Of a DNA stretch of 64,000 nucleotides, positions 22,701 to 34,157 are shown piece after piece. Under the pieces are notes generated by a model, which saw only the letters and a list, made by a program, of their open reading frames with translations, was not told where the DNA came from and did not search any database. The stretch spans positions 54,388,333 to 54,452,332 of the forward strand of contig OX419756.1 of NCBI GenBank assembly GCA_948567375.1, read 5' to 3'. How positions within the stretch are numbered: the first letter of the stretch is position 1; the number at the start of each line of letters is the position of its first letter. Source of the DNA: Lunularia cruciata (taxonomy: Eukaryota > Streptophyta > Marchantiopsida > Lunulariales > Lunulariaceae). Both the position numbers and the translations under genes were made by a program.

Positions 22701-25095
22701 CTTGGACGGGAAGAGTCCTTGTGAGTCCTATTAGGGGATAGTATGTCTAGGAGGAAATGTAGAACTAAGCTTCAAAAGTGTCTACCAGTTCACGAAGTTT
22801 AACTTACATCTAGGTGCAGGAAGCTTTCCGTACCCACTGGGCTCCATGTCAACAGTGCATCTCGCATTACGTTGCATGGACTTGAACTTAACTACAAATC
22901 CCGGCTGAGAGAAGAAGATGAAGATGGGGTTCGGGGTAGATCTAGTGGAAGAAGGTTCATGTTCGCATACTTTCGCAGCCAGGCTCAAATTTAGGAGAAC
23001 CAAAGTCCTCGACGTACAGCAGACGGAATCTGCATATTTTGTCTTATGTGCAAGGAAGGGTTGGAAGTCTTTACGCAGCGCACAATTTAACATTCATGAG
23101 AGGCATAAGTAAACTACATCTATCCACGGCCAGTGTTTGACAGTGTAACGAGGACGGAAAATCTACAGCTCTTCTATTGCAGACCATGATTCGTTATGGA
23201 TGGCACAAGAACGAAAAGGCTTTGAGTCCACACACGCGTTGACTGAATTTCATTTGCCGATCAATCTGGAAGGTGGTCCAACTTCCCCTGAACATAGCGG
23301 AACAAAATTGAGAACCCGCTGGGCTCCCGGAGTTCTGTACAATGATGCTTCTTTTGTTACTGTAAACTGCTGTAGACGGAGGGGAGTTCATCCTTCTACA
23401 GGTACCTAATCATGCGAAGTGTTCGATGTATTATCGCGTGCCAATCTTGAAGGTGCGCTGGCGTCCCAGCAGTCGATACCGGTATTAATTTCTCCTCCGT
23501 AGGCGACAGCCACAATGTAGTCACACAAGACCCAATCATGCTAACCTCTCCAGGAGATCCAGAACAAACTCCTCGGTATGTGTCAAACTGCAGATTTTCG
23601 GCCAATGAGCCTCCGGCTTCGTTCCCTCCTGTATTGATTCCCTACGATCCTGTATTATGTACGTTTCTTGTGGAATCAAATGTTGTACGCACTAATGGAT
23701 AGACGGCGGGCACCTGGTCATGATTTCATCGATGGCGATTCGATATAGCTGTCCTCCCGTCCACATGTCCTCCAAGAACCTCTTCAGTCAAGCAGCCGCC
23801 ATGTCTCATTTACATGAGTCACCTCGCCACGACAGGCAAAGGAGCTTGCCTGTTCGTCCCTTCTTTCCGTTCTGTTTAGCACTGGGGACTCTTGCCGGTT
23901 GGCTGACTAACACTATTGCTCAACTATCTTTTGACGTTATGTCCCCTAGAAAGAAAGATATGCATCAACTTGGTTGACTCTATAACTTTCTCCCATTACG
24001 CAGACTTCCAAAGACCAGAGGAGACCAGGAACCTCAAGATCCTCGAACTTCTCTGTGACAAGCGGGTTGCAAAGAGTGATATATGTTGATGAGGTGTTTA
24101 GGCAGAATGCGCAGCACTATAGTCTTGTTTAATCATACAATCTGACTGGATAATGTTCTTCAGGATAACATGTCTTGATGTCCAAGAACGGCGACTACGA
24201 GAACATTTTCAGTCGTATAATCTGCCTATACTCCATGTTGCTAGGCGGAACCAAGGATACATTTCCATGTCAAGAAGTTCGGGATACTTCCATATGTCTT
24301 GGGTAAAATCTTGGACAATCTTTTTAAACTAGAAAGACCGAGAATAAACAGAAGAGGAAATGAGAATGAGCAACCGATTGTTCACGCGAGTCAAAAACTA
24401 GATTTCATGCTTTATGTAATCTATTTCTACACTTCACGCTGAAGCTGCATCCATCCATGAAGATTTTACCTCAAGTATACGGAAGTAACGCAAATAGGCT
24501 ACAGAAATTCGAGGTCGTTTATTCATTTGAGAAACGTTTGAGAGACGATGTATCAAGTATGTCTTTATTATTCTCGAGAAGCATGTGGTATTTTCAATCA
24601 GGTATTGAGATTACTTTCTGATTTAGAGTTACGAGTCCTGTTGTGTTTCATACTTTCAGATTGATGAGATGTCCTCAAATGTAATTTAGGGATGGTCTTT
24701 TCTCCATAGATAGTTTGTTGGTATTCAGTTTGTAATCACTACGGCAGTTCACGAGATAGATATCGAGTACACACGACACTCATTCATTTTACATACGGTA
24801 TTTGTCGTGATTGCTGCTACTTGTACCTTCTTGTGAACATCTGATTTGCTACCAATTGTAACTGGTTATATGTAACCTCCTTTGAGAAGGTCAAATGTTG
24901 CAAAGCCTTGCTTCCTTGCGATTAGTTAAACATATGCTGTGTTATTGGATTTGACGTTCCGAAAAGCCATCATTACTGTCATGCCCGATTATTCGTGATT
25001 TCCTGCAAAATCGTACTCTGGCCTATTTCAAGCGGAAGCTTACAACAGTTTGCGCGAGCTTTGTTGCCTTGCGATATTTTCATCTCCGTAAAATT
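16742..25095. other. Long non-coding region, no gene recognised
   Basis: More than 8 kb with no ORF above about 106 codons, no transposon domain and no member of the short retroposon family. An ATG in good context followed by a GTAAGT donor-like site occurs near 18067-18095, but I could not find a convincing continuation. Composition is less AT-rich than the flanks, so the lack of long ORFs is not explained by AT content alone. It may be intergenic DNA, long introns or anciently decayed sequence. Confidence 0.5.
20601..20817. repeat. Direct repeat at exactly 200-bp spacing plus ACGT inverted repeat
   Basis: The 17-mer TCAG(G/A)CGACGTAAGCATT occurs at 20601-20617 and 20801-20817. The second copy is also the right arm of an inverted repeat CTTACGTC (20789-20796) / GACGTAAG (20807-20814). 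ACGT cores are typical of plant bZIP binding sites, but no adjacent gene supports a promoter call. Confidence 0.6.
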
Positions 25096-25341
25096 TGAGG
25101 ACATGATAAAGAGCACAGTACGATGTACAACAAAAAGACCATGCGAAGATCATGCAAGAGAGTCCTCAAGGCCAGAGCATATTTGGAATTGGATTGTCAA
25201 GACGAATCCGTGTGCGTTATACTTAGACCTGTGGATGCTAGACTAATATACCAGCGGGCCGAACTTCATCAATCGGTCGAGAACTTCAGAGTAGCATATG
25301 ACGATTGTTTGAAAGATAAGCTAAAAACGGGCTCGTCATAA
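25096..25341 (+). pseudogene. TPR-like remnant or single exon
   Basis: An open frame of about 80 codons, closed by TAA at 25339-25341, has two stretches that look like tetratricopeptide helices: KARAYLELDCQDESV and IYQRAELHQSVENFRVAYDD. The Y-Q-R-A-E-L-H..V-x-N-F-x-x-A-Y-x-D pattern matches the usual TPR spacing of small residues and the final acidic pair. A single frame of this size could be an exon of a larger gene or a decayed fragment. I see no clear splice acceptor, partner exon or expression signal. Chance resemblance remains possible because only one and a half repeats are present. The start is undefined; an in-frame stop lies just upstream. Confidence 0.3.
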
Positions 25342-28074
25342 AACGAAGAAGTTATCATGGTTTCTTATGTTTCCAATGGAGCGTCTCATCCAAAGTTCAG
25401 TAAAACTTGAAGAGGAGACTACCTTTCTTTGTCAAATACTTCTAGGGTGATAATGCATAGAAGAGGGCACTCAAATATTTACAGTCTCAATTTCATAAAA
25501 GTATAACCTTACCTTACTTTTTCAGAAAATTTTATTGCAAGAAAAAGCTTTAATATCTGTCTAATTTAATTATACCTCAATGAGACTATGTTCCTATTTT
25601 GAATCTCCCTCCTACAGCCCATGTATTGTATGGACGATACATAAGTTGATTATCACTCATCCCATGACATGTATGAATCATTTATGTAACTGATATGTGG
25701 AAAAAGATACATGAAGAGATTGATAGTTTCAAACATGAGTTAGCTCCACGGCTCAAGTTTAGACGATCAGCATATATAGAGCAGCTCAACTATGCCACAT
25801 GGAATTTTAGGTTTCGTATGCTCTTCATCATTACCGATTGATAGAAATTTAAGCTGCTCTTCAATACTTGATTTGACACGGTATATCATTATTATTTAAT
25901 CTTTCATATTGCAAATGCACTAGCTATCAAAATTATCTGAAAAGTTATATAGTTTAGAAATAGATCCTACTCTTTGCAACTTGTTCAATTTTCCAACAAG
26001 CCAAGTTGGGACTTTAAGACTTGCAAAGTTAGGCATCAATAAGTACAATGCTTAAATTGGCCACGATGACAACAGAAGTTAAGACCCTTGAATATCAGAA
26101 TGTGCATAATGAGTTTAGTGCAAGGGTAACACTTAAGATCTAATGTAGCTAGAATGATAGAACAATTCTTTTTAACTTGACGGTCTAACTTACAAGTTTT
26201 ATAACTTTCAAGAGCATAGTATAATATAATGCACATCATCACTCTTGACTATGTTTATTGTCAAGTACAAAATTAGTTAAATGCAATCTAGTTATTTGCA
26301 AGCACACTCCTTGATATAAGAGGTAAAGATACACAGAATTCATTTAGTAAGCATACAACGGACCACTTTGTTATTATTTCTTAAGTAGAAGAAGAACGCA
26401 AGAATTAAATGAAATAAAAACTATTAGAATTGAGAAAAATAAAATATATACCTGAAGTTGGAAAAAATTACAACATTAGTAAGTTAATAATCTGATAATG
26501 TTATAATATCTTTTGATCCAAGTATCTCCAATTAAACACAGATAGTATTGATATAATTAAATAAGCATAATGATATGTTCAATCACAAGCCAATGCTTCT
26601 AGTTACACAAACCAATGATATTGCTGACTACTGATTATTTTATGATTCTAGATGCATATTCTTTTGACAATCAAAGTAGATAAACTATTCTTTCTAAGTT
26701 AAGGAAATTACAATACAATCCAATCAATGTAAACTGTAGCTTATAAATGAATCTAATTATAAATTTTTTTATAATAAATTCTATTTACTATGGTGTGTAT
26801 TTTCAAAATAAAAAATTTAAAAAAATTAGACAAAGAATAAAAGAAGAAATTTTAAATTAGAAAATAAAATAAAATTTCAAGTAAATATTAACCAAAACTT
26901 CAGGGACTCCGGACCTTAAAAATAAACAACATTTCATCATTTTATTCTAGAGCACCACTTATTTTTTAGGATAAAATTAACATATGAAATCGTATAATGA
27001 CTTGAACTTATGTAGCATGCTACATTTTCTACTCAAGTAGTTTAGATTCTATATATTTAGAGAACAAACTAAAACAAAGAATAAGATTATCTTTCTAGAC
27101 TTAGAAAGCTGAAACTTTATGTTTCTTTATTGAAAATTTTCACCTATACATTATAGGGTTGGTAAAATATAAATATTCCTTACCCTTATTCAAGAAATAG
27201 GATATAGAGAATTTTTTTTATAGGTAATCATAAGGTTATGTTGGATGAGTAAGAAGATATTTAAGTAATATCATTGTGCCATATTTATCAAATTTGTATG
27301 ATAGTAAGAGATGATAAAAAGATGGAAATAATGAAAATTTTATTGGAGAGCCAAGGTTATATATGTGCTAATCACTATTAGCATGAAATTCAATCAGTAC
27401 AAGGACTCTTTATGACTTGAATGTGACACCATCAGATCAAGAACTAGAATTTAAACCCTTTGATTGTACAATAATGTTTATATATGTGGATCATGATTGC
27501 TCACCCGCAAGGTGCACCTATGAAGCCGACACCTTCTAAACTTAGACCAGGCTAACCACTTTTCAGTTTTATGCTAATCACTTCACATTTTTAGACTTAG
27601 AAAAGTGAGATCCTTAGCCCAATGAGATCTCCCTCTTCCTTTGGCAAGAAACTTAGAAATATAATGAAAGAGTACATTATTGCAAGTAGATCTCCTACTT
27701 AGAGGTGAAAGAGAAAAATGTGGCCTTAGTGCCCCAAGTGCCATAGACAAGTACTTGAGATTACTCTAAAGTTACTCATATTAACCAAATGGCAATTCAT
27801 TGTAGAGCTTTTCTTCTTTGCAACAAGAAGGTTGAATTCTTGTTGTGGAATTAGAAAATGAGCAATCATGCAATGCTTAAGGAAATTAGAGATAATTAAG
27901 ATCCAAAGCTAGAGAATTTACCAAGAAACCTCTTCACCTAGACAAAGGAACATTGGCAAAAAGTGTTGGGACTAGAAAAATCTCTCCAAAACACCATTAC
28001 CCGCTACACACAATGGACTTACCTAAATCTAAGCATGGAAGCAAGATTCAAGGATGCATTCAAGGATGACAAGA
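25342..28074. other. AT-rich intergenic DNA left of the retrotransposon block
   Basis: Composition returns to strongly AT-rich. No ORF above 70 codons, no domain, no terminal repeats. The last few hundred bases before 28075 are the insertion target of the first family B LTR. Confidence 0.6.
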
Positions 28075-28164
28075 TGTAATACCATTAGCTAGATTGTAAC
28101 AATATGGAGTTTAGTGACGTAGTTAGTAAGGCTAACAAAGTAGAGAATAAGCCAAATTAGCCTA

Positions 28165-28390
28165 GAATATTCTAAAAGCATCTAGGAAGCTTCTTGGGAA
28201 GCTTCATAATAATGTAACTTGCACCCCAAACAGGTAGCTTCTAGAAGGAAGCTTCTAGAAGCTTCTAACTAGCTTAGCTTGCATGCCAAGTAGGCGACTT
28301 ATAGAAGGAAGCTTCTTGAGAAGCTTCCTAGTTAACTTGGCTTGCACTCTAAGAAAGCGGCTCAAGGAAGCTTCTTGAGAAGCTTCTCAA
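28165..28390 (+). promoter_or_regulatory. Heat-shock-element-like GAAnnTTC array in the LTR U3
   Basis: Alternating GAA and TTC units separated by two bases occur repeatedly upstream of the TATA box. At 28248-28265 four units alternate perfectly (GAAGCTTCTAGAAGCTTC), meeting the nGAAnnTTCn consensus of heat-shock factor sites. Further paired units lie near 28165, 28186, 28316 and 28366. A matching array is present in the reverse copy at about 57775-57960. Whether it binds heat-shock factor is inference. Confidence 0.65.
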
Positions 28391-28407
28391 GGGCTTTGTA
28401 TGCTACT

Positions 28408-28415
28408 TATAAATA
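28408..28415 (+). promoter_or_regulatory. TATA box of family A 5' LTR
   Basis: TATAAATA about 110 bp before the LTR end, conserved in the reverse family A copy and in the partial 3' LTR. Confidence 0.7.
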
Positions 28416-28518
28416 CCAAAGCCAAAGCTCATGCTAGGCATTTTGAGTTTACTCATTCAAGTGTCCCAATGTTTGTTTCCATTCTCCTATTTCTCTCCTT
28501 GGTCTTGGTTTTTTACAT

Positions 28519-28530
28519 TGGTATTAGAGC
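28519..28530 (+). other. Primer binding site, initiator tRNA-Met type
   Basis: TGGTATTAGAGC starts one base after the LTR end. It differs by one base from the usual plant TGGTATCAGAGC complementary to initiator tRNA-Met. Confidence 0.85.
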
Positions 28531-28539
28531 AAGAATGGG

Positions 28540-29620
28540 ATGGATAGAATTTATGGACCACCAAATCCACTTTTGCCAAACCATTGGGATTTTCATGTCC
28601 AGATATTACCCAAGATTTGTTTCACACAATTCATCACCTCGCGCTTTGGGCAAGATTTTCTACATATGATCACCATATCTGAGGAACCCTTGATACTTCC
28701 GGTTGTAACTTATGGACAACAATGGACATGCTGCATCTATGTGCTAATCAATTGGATAAATTGGGAGTAGTGGGATAGAGTAGTAGCTATGGCGGCAATA
28801 CCAGATGTTATCCTTACAATGTAGCAACAAATCAAGCACCTTACTTGATTACTGAATGAACAAGATCAGCAACAACGAGAACATATAGAGAGAGCGCCAA
28901 TTTGAGATGGAGAAGATTGCATTTGATTTTTGAAACCCAAGGTGTTTGAAGGCAAGAATCTTTTGGGCACAGTGGAGAATTTTGTGTTTGATTGCAAATG
29001 TTACTTTGACGCCACCAATCTTCAAGATGAATGGAAATAGATTATCTTGGCCTCTAGCCAATTAGATGGTGTGGCAAAACTTTGGTGGCAATTCCGAGTA
29101 GAGCGAGCAGAAGGATAAATTATTGCACCAATTTGGACATGGGCAGAATTCAAGGATGCAATATTTGGTTGGTTTCAAACTATAAATGCCACCCAAGCCG
29201 CACAAGATAAATTGGCGGAGTTGAAGCAAGTTGGCTTAGTAAGGAGCTACATCACACAATTTCATAACATCATCATGCAGATTCCAAATATACAAGAAGG
29301 TGAAGTTCTAGATCAATTTGTGTGGAGATTGAAGTCACAAACCAAATTGGAGGTGACCATGCGGGAACCATAAAATGTAGAAGAAGCCATGCAATTGGTT
29401 GAGCTCTTTGATTCCTTGGTGGTGACAATTTGGTCTTGATCTCGACCTACACAAGGCCTACCAGTACACTATGCATGGGTGGAAGAATTGGCACCAATGG
29501 AGATTGATGCTATCTAACGGAGACCACTTGGTTTAGCGGATAGAGAAAGATTGTGACAAAATAGACGTTGTTTTTATTGTTGCCAAGTTGGGCATCGCAT
29601 TGCCCACTTAGGAATGGGCT
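28540..29620 (+). mobile_element. Family A copy 1: gag region (decayed)
   Basis: Translated stretches match gag capsid-type sequence (for example a W..L..W motif region around 29070-29170) and end in a zinc-knuckle-like CFYCCQVGHRIAH near 29565-29605. This is the nucleocapsid part expected upstream of protease. Broken. Confidence 0.75.
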
Positions 29621-29789
29621 ACCTCAACAAGTTGCACAAATGGAGTTTGTGGAATAGAATGATAAGGGAAATGAGGAATCCCAATAGGAGATTTTGAGCC
29701 GTCTATTGGGAGCTTGATTAGTTCCAATGGAATTGAAGGCTCGACCAATACAAGTTTGCTTCACTTGCAAGGTATGATATCTAATCGGG

Positions 29790-30360
29790 GTTGTAGGATT
29801 TTGGTTGATTCTAGAAGTTCAGAGAATTGCATGTCTATACAAGTAGCAAGGAATTGGGTATTCCTATCAAGCCAGTGTTTGGAAGTAGTTTGATGATGGC
29901 GGATGGTAGAAAGGGTTCTGCATTCCGCACCTCACATCCTGTTGCCTTCAAGATTGGGAAGGAGTATTTGGAGTGTATGAGGTTTGTAGATGGCACCTCT
30001 ACACTATGATATCATTCTGGGTCTACCTTGGCTTGAATGTCATAAGGTTCAATTTGATTGGACGCAACGACAAATTCAAGTACAACACCAAGGTAAGAAT
30101 TTTTGATTAGGTTTTTTGGCACCTCTTAGTAAGACACTTGAGAATAGTCAGTCCCAAGATGGGAAGTTTGTCGAGAAGGTAGTCATAGAGCAAACCTTGA
30201 AGGGAGATGAGAATTTTGCCAGGAAAGCAACCATGGAGAAAGCTTGGAAGAGAGATGAGTCCTTGGAAGGGAAGTTGGTTAGTAAAGCAGCCATAGAGCA
30301 AGCTTTGGAGGAAGATAAGTCTGTATTTGCGGTGTGGATCACGTTGATTGCACAAGAATA
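29790..30360 (+). mobile_element. Family A copy 1: protease region and repeated linker
   Basis: A protease-like region (ILVDSRS and, further on, DIILGLPWLECH) is followed by a charged linker at about 30116-30361. The linker consists of three diverged modules of roughly 17-22 residues, with repeated cores such as EKVVIEQTLK, KATMEKAWK and SKAAIEQALEED. The linker stands between protease and reverse transcriptase. Confidence 0.7.
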
Positions 30361-30399
30361 GTCTAAGGAGGGCCAAGTGCCTCATCAAGAAATGGTTGA

Positions 30400-31720
30400 T
30401 CAGATAGTTCAAGAGTTTATGGACGTGTTTCTGGATGATCTACCAAAGGGATTACCCTCCAATAGGGGTACGCCCTTCAAGATCAAGTTATTGCCACGGA
30501 GTACTCCGGTGAGTAGACCAATCTATTGGCTCTCACCAAAGGAGTTGGAGGAGTTGCAAACAACACTTATAGAGTTATTGGAGAAGGACTTCATACAACA
30601 TAGTACCTTTCCTTGGGGACACCGGTACTATTTGTTCCAAAGAAGGATGGAGGACTTTGTTTTTGTATTGACTACCGTGGGCTCAATAAGCAAACCGTGA
30701 AGAATGCATATCCCTTGCCTTGGATCGATGACTTGCTTGATCAACTAAGTAGACCACACTACTTTTCCAAGTTGGATCTTCATAGCGGCTACTGGAAAAT
30801 TCCTATTGATAGAGAGGATGTGCAAAAGACTACCTTTTGCACAAGGTATGTGCATTTTGAGTGGAGAGTTCTACCTTTCGGACTCACTTATGCTCTAGTA
30901 GTCTTCATTGATCAGATGCATTGGGTGTTGGATGGACTATTGGATTGGTCGGTGGTGTTGTTCTTGGATGATATCTTAATCTATAGTAAGATAGAAGCAG
31001 AACACGTGAATCATGTATGAGAAGTCCTAAGATGACTATGACAATGGAAATTTTACTGCAAGAAGTTGAAATGTGCCTTTTGGCAAAAGGACGTTACCTT
31101 CTTGGGTCATAAGATCTCATCGGAGGGGATCAAGTTGGAAGAAGAGAAAATCAAGGTCATTATTGATTGGCCTACCCCAAAGGATGCTATAGAAGTACGA
31201 GCATTCAAAGGATTGGCCAATTTTTATTGACGGTTCATCCACTATCATGCTCATGTGGCTGCACAATTGATTGACCTCTTGGGAAAGACCTTGAGCTTCC
31301 AATGGACCACCAAGCATGAAGAAGCATTCCAAAAGCTAAAGCATATGGTGTCTTCAAGACCCATTCTTCAACCATATGATCCTCAACTACCTTGTGTGGT
31401 TGATTTTGATGCTTATAACTTTGCAATTGGAGTTGTGTTGCAACAAGAATCCTAGATGGACTACATCCCATTGCCTTTGTGTCTTGCCAACTAAATACAA
31501 CTGAAAGAAATTACTATGCTTGAGATTGGGAACAACTTGCAATGGTATATGCCACCAAGGTATGGAAGCATTATCTCTTGGGGAAACAAGTGATCATGCA
31601 AACTGATCACAAGCCATTGTTGCAGACCTTACACTTGGAACACATGAAGAGTCAATATCATCAATGGGAAGAGCAACTCTAATTGTTTGACATCAAACTT
31701 GAGTATAAACTAGGTCAGTT
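30400..31720 (+). mobile_element. Family A copy 1: reverse transcriptase and RNase H region
   Basis: Recognisable RT motifs include DYRGLNKQTVKNAYPLP, FSKLDLHSGYW, LPFGLT and the catalytic-site block FLDDILIYSK. RNase H follows with FQWTTKHEEAF, a V-D-F-D-A start and TDHKPL. Typical Ty3/gypsy order. Broken. Confidence 0.88.
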
Positions 31721-31959
31721 CCATGTCATCCCTGATGCTCTATCACAACGACCTGATTTGAATTCTCTTCCTCTCATCATGGTGGCAATTACGTTGGTGT
31801 CAATTGACCCCAAGGTCCATAACAAGTTTTGGTCAACTCTACAACAAGATCCCTTCTTCCAAATGGTACATAGTTGTCTGACAGTATGCAACAAGGAGTA
31901 CAACACCTTCTCCTTCAAGGAAGGCCTTCTATTCCATGCGGACCAGATCTATGTTCCAA

Positions 31960-32747
31960 CCAAAGGTGATCTTTGACTTGCGCGCCTTCAAGAAGCCCAT
32001 GATCTACCAATAGTTGGTCACATGGAGGTGGACAAGACCTTGGGTACCCTCCAACGCCAATGGTGGTGGCCCAACATGACACAAGATGTTTGGGAGTTTG
32101 TTCGATTGTGTGAGAGTTGTCAACGCAACAAGGCCAGTAACCAAAAGCCGAGTGGACTCCTTCAGCCACTTTCCATTCCAACTACTTGTTGGGAACATGT
32201 GAGCTTAGATCTTATCACCTCCTTGCCCAAGACACAACAAAGTTACACAACAATTGTGGTGTTTGTAGATAGGCTTAATAAGCAAATCCATTTGGCACCA
32301 ACGGTTGATACTATGGATGCTCCAACCTTGGTGCAACTCTACTTCAATAATGTATTCAAACATCATAGGATGCCACATGTACTCATCTTTGATCGTGATC
32401 CTCACTTCACCGGAAAGTTTTGGCAAGCCCTCTTCCAGATACTTGGCACCAAGCTTGCTTTGTCCACATCCTATCATCCTCAAACTGATGGACAAATTGA
32501 ACGTGCAAATCACACCTTGGAAGATATGTTTCACGCCTTCATCAACATTCACCATACCAATTGGGATGAATGTCTTGCAATTGCGGAGTTTGCATACAAC
32601 AATTTTAAACAAGCAAGCACCAGATTCTCTCCTTTGTTTCTCAATTTTGGTCAAGATCCGCTTTTCCCAGATTCTCTTCTTTCTCCTCTCCTATCTCAGG
32701 TCCCTCATACTTCAACCTTCTTGACCACCATATCCAAATCCCTCTAA
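31960..32747 (+). mobile_element. Family A copy 1: integrase region
   Basis: An HHCC zinc-binding region ending CESCQRNKA, then the catalytic core with LDLITSLP, VVFVDRLNK, IFDRDPHFTGKFW, STSYHPQTDGQ and IERAN (D-D-E class). This is the longest open piece of the element (about 240 codons). Confidence 0.9.
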
Positions 32748-33079
32748 CAAGCCAAATCTCACCTCCTTGTTGCTCAAAATCATCAAAAACAATATGCAGA
32801 CCACCATCGTTGTGATCTCACCTTTGAAGTTGGTAATAAAGTTATGCTATCCTCTAGTAATCTACCCCTCCCACTTGATACCCAAGTTCGTAAACTTGCC
32901 CCTAATTGGATAGGACCTTTTGATGTCACCCAAATTGTCTCTCTGGTGCTTACCAACTTACCTTGCCTTGTCATATGCGCATCCATCCTATCTTTCATGT
33001 TTCCAAGTGAAAACCTTTTGTTCCTAACCCCTCTTCTTTTTCCTCTTGTGTCCAACCTCCTCTTCCTCCCCCTATCCCT

Positions 33080-33180
33080 ATCAATGATCATGAGGAGTAC
33101 AAAGTTGATAGTATCTTTGTGTGTCGCCACATCCAACGTGGACGCCGACAACATACAAAGTATAAGGTCCTTTGGAAAGG
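33080..33180 (+). mobile_element. Family A copy 1: chromodomain region
   Basis: In one frame the translation reads HEEYKVDSI, then RHIQRGRRQHTKYKVLWKG, the start of a chromodomain with its conserved Y-x-V-x-W-K-G block. It places the family among chromoviruses. The LTR follows directly. Confidence 0.75.
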
Positions 33181-33334
33181 GTAAGCTTCTTGAGAAGCTT
33201 CTCAAGGGCTTTGTATGCTACCTATAAATACCAAAGCCAAAGCTCATGCTAGGCATTTTGAGTTTTCACTCATTCAAGTGTCATAAGATGAGTTTCCATT
33301 CTCCTATTTCTCTCCTTGGTCTTGGTCTTTTACA
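33180..33334 (+). repeat. Family A 3' LTR (partial)
   Basis: Matches the right-hand part of the 5' LTR, from the GAAGCTTCTC unit through TATAAATA to CTTTTACA, and is followed by the right TAGAT duplication. Confidence 0.88.
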
Positions 33335-33917
33335 TAGATAGATTATCTAAAGGTGGAAATTGGCTTTGTTATATCTTGAGGGATGTTATATATGATGGTC
33401 TAAGTAGATCAAATATAGGTGTTACCAAAAGAGTACTTCCACTAATAGAGCAGAGGTCAAAAACACTTGGAATACTTTAAAGCCAATTTTGGAGGCCTAA
33501 ATGGATGAATTAGGCTTTGAAAATTGATGCATTTTGACCTTTGGGCTAAAAAGCATTGCCTTCTTTCCCTCTTGTTTGTCTCATTGAGAGCTTTCCAATT
33601 GCACCTCATCCTTGGTATTTGGAGCTTCCTACAAGAAGATTCCTCAAAGATTCTTTTTCATCAAACTTGTTTGACCAACCAAATAGAACAAGAATAGACA
33701 TCTCACTAATCCATGTAGCTAATCTCAAGTTGGAGCTCTCTTACATGTGACCAATCCATGTATCTAATCCAAGGGTGCAACTCCTTTTGAGTGGACCTTC
33801 TTTGCTATATAATAAAGATAATGTGCTCCTCTGGAACATCAGAGTATTGAGGGATGAAGCCTTTTGTTTCTTTTTTATTTCTTCTCTTGGGGTTTCTCTT
33901 GTCCTTAGAATGTTACA

Positions 33918-34157
33918 ATAGTATCAGAGCATGTTTTTTAATCCAAGTGAGTGGATCACTTCCTTTGGAGGAACATGGGCTATTAAGACAGTAATTTTGA
34001 TGCGAGAAAAGTAGTGCAATCGCTAGATTGGGGTGTTTTAGAGAGAGGATGGGATGGATACTCCTAGTGTATGATTTCTTACACCTTGCTTTTTGTTCTT
34101 GAACCCCGTTCCACATCAAGATTATGTACATCCACCGTGAGCAAGTGAGAGTATATC
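33918..34157 (+). mobile_element. Family B leader fragment
   Basis: Begins with TAGTATCAGAGC (primer-binding-site type) and continues with a leader that recurs after LTR L3 at 35503 and LTR L4 at 48649 (GATCAC, GAACATGGGCTA, ATCAAGATTATGTACAT). It stops abruptly at the next LTR (L2). Confidence 0.75.

Larger units (their letters stand above)
28095..28517 (+). repeat. Family A 5' LTR
   Basis: 423 bp, TGTAACAATATGG to CTTTTTTACA type ends (TG..CA). It holds a U3 rich in GAAGCTTC units and a TATAAATA box at 28408-28415. Its last 150 bp are repeated at 33180-33334, and the whole is repeated inverted at 57642-58095. Confidence 0.92.
28095..33334 (+). mobile_element. Family A Ty3/gypsy chromovirus, copy 1 (broken)
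   Basis: A 5.24-kb LTR retrotransposon fossil with the order LTR, gag, protease, reverse transcriptase, RNase H, integrase, chromodomain, LTR. It is bounded by a perfect 5-bp target duplication TAGAT and lies inside a family B LTR, so it is younger than that LTR. The 3' LTR is incomplete. The coding region carries many breaks, perhaps ten or more, so it is not functional. Order RT-RH-IN plus a C-terminal chromodomain defines the chromovirus branch of Ty3/gypsy (Metaviridae). Confidence 0.92.
28075..33917 (+). mobile_element. Family B LTR (L1), split by an inserted family A element
   Basis: Starts TGTAATACCATTAGC at 28075 and, after the family A insertion, resumes at about 33340 and ends ATGTTACA at 33917. 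Net length is about 0.6 kb. A TATA-type box TATATAATAAA lies near 33808. It is followed by a primer-binding-site-like TAGTATCAGAGC, marking it as a 5'-type LTR. The left copy of the TAGAT duplication is at 28090-28094 and the right at 33335-33339. Confidence 0.82.

Noticed and set aside
28248-28265. GAAGCTTC units as mere HindIII-like palindromic repeats
   Set aside because: Kept as a possible explanation, but not preferred because the phase, the position upstream of TATA and the presence in both copies fit heat-shock elements better.
32205-32654. 149-codon minus-strand ORF
   Set aside because: Antisense shadow of the family A integrase region.
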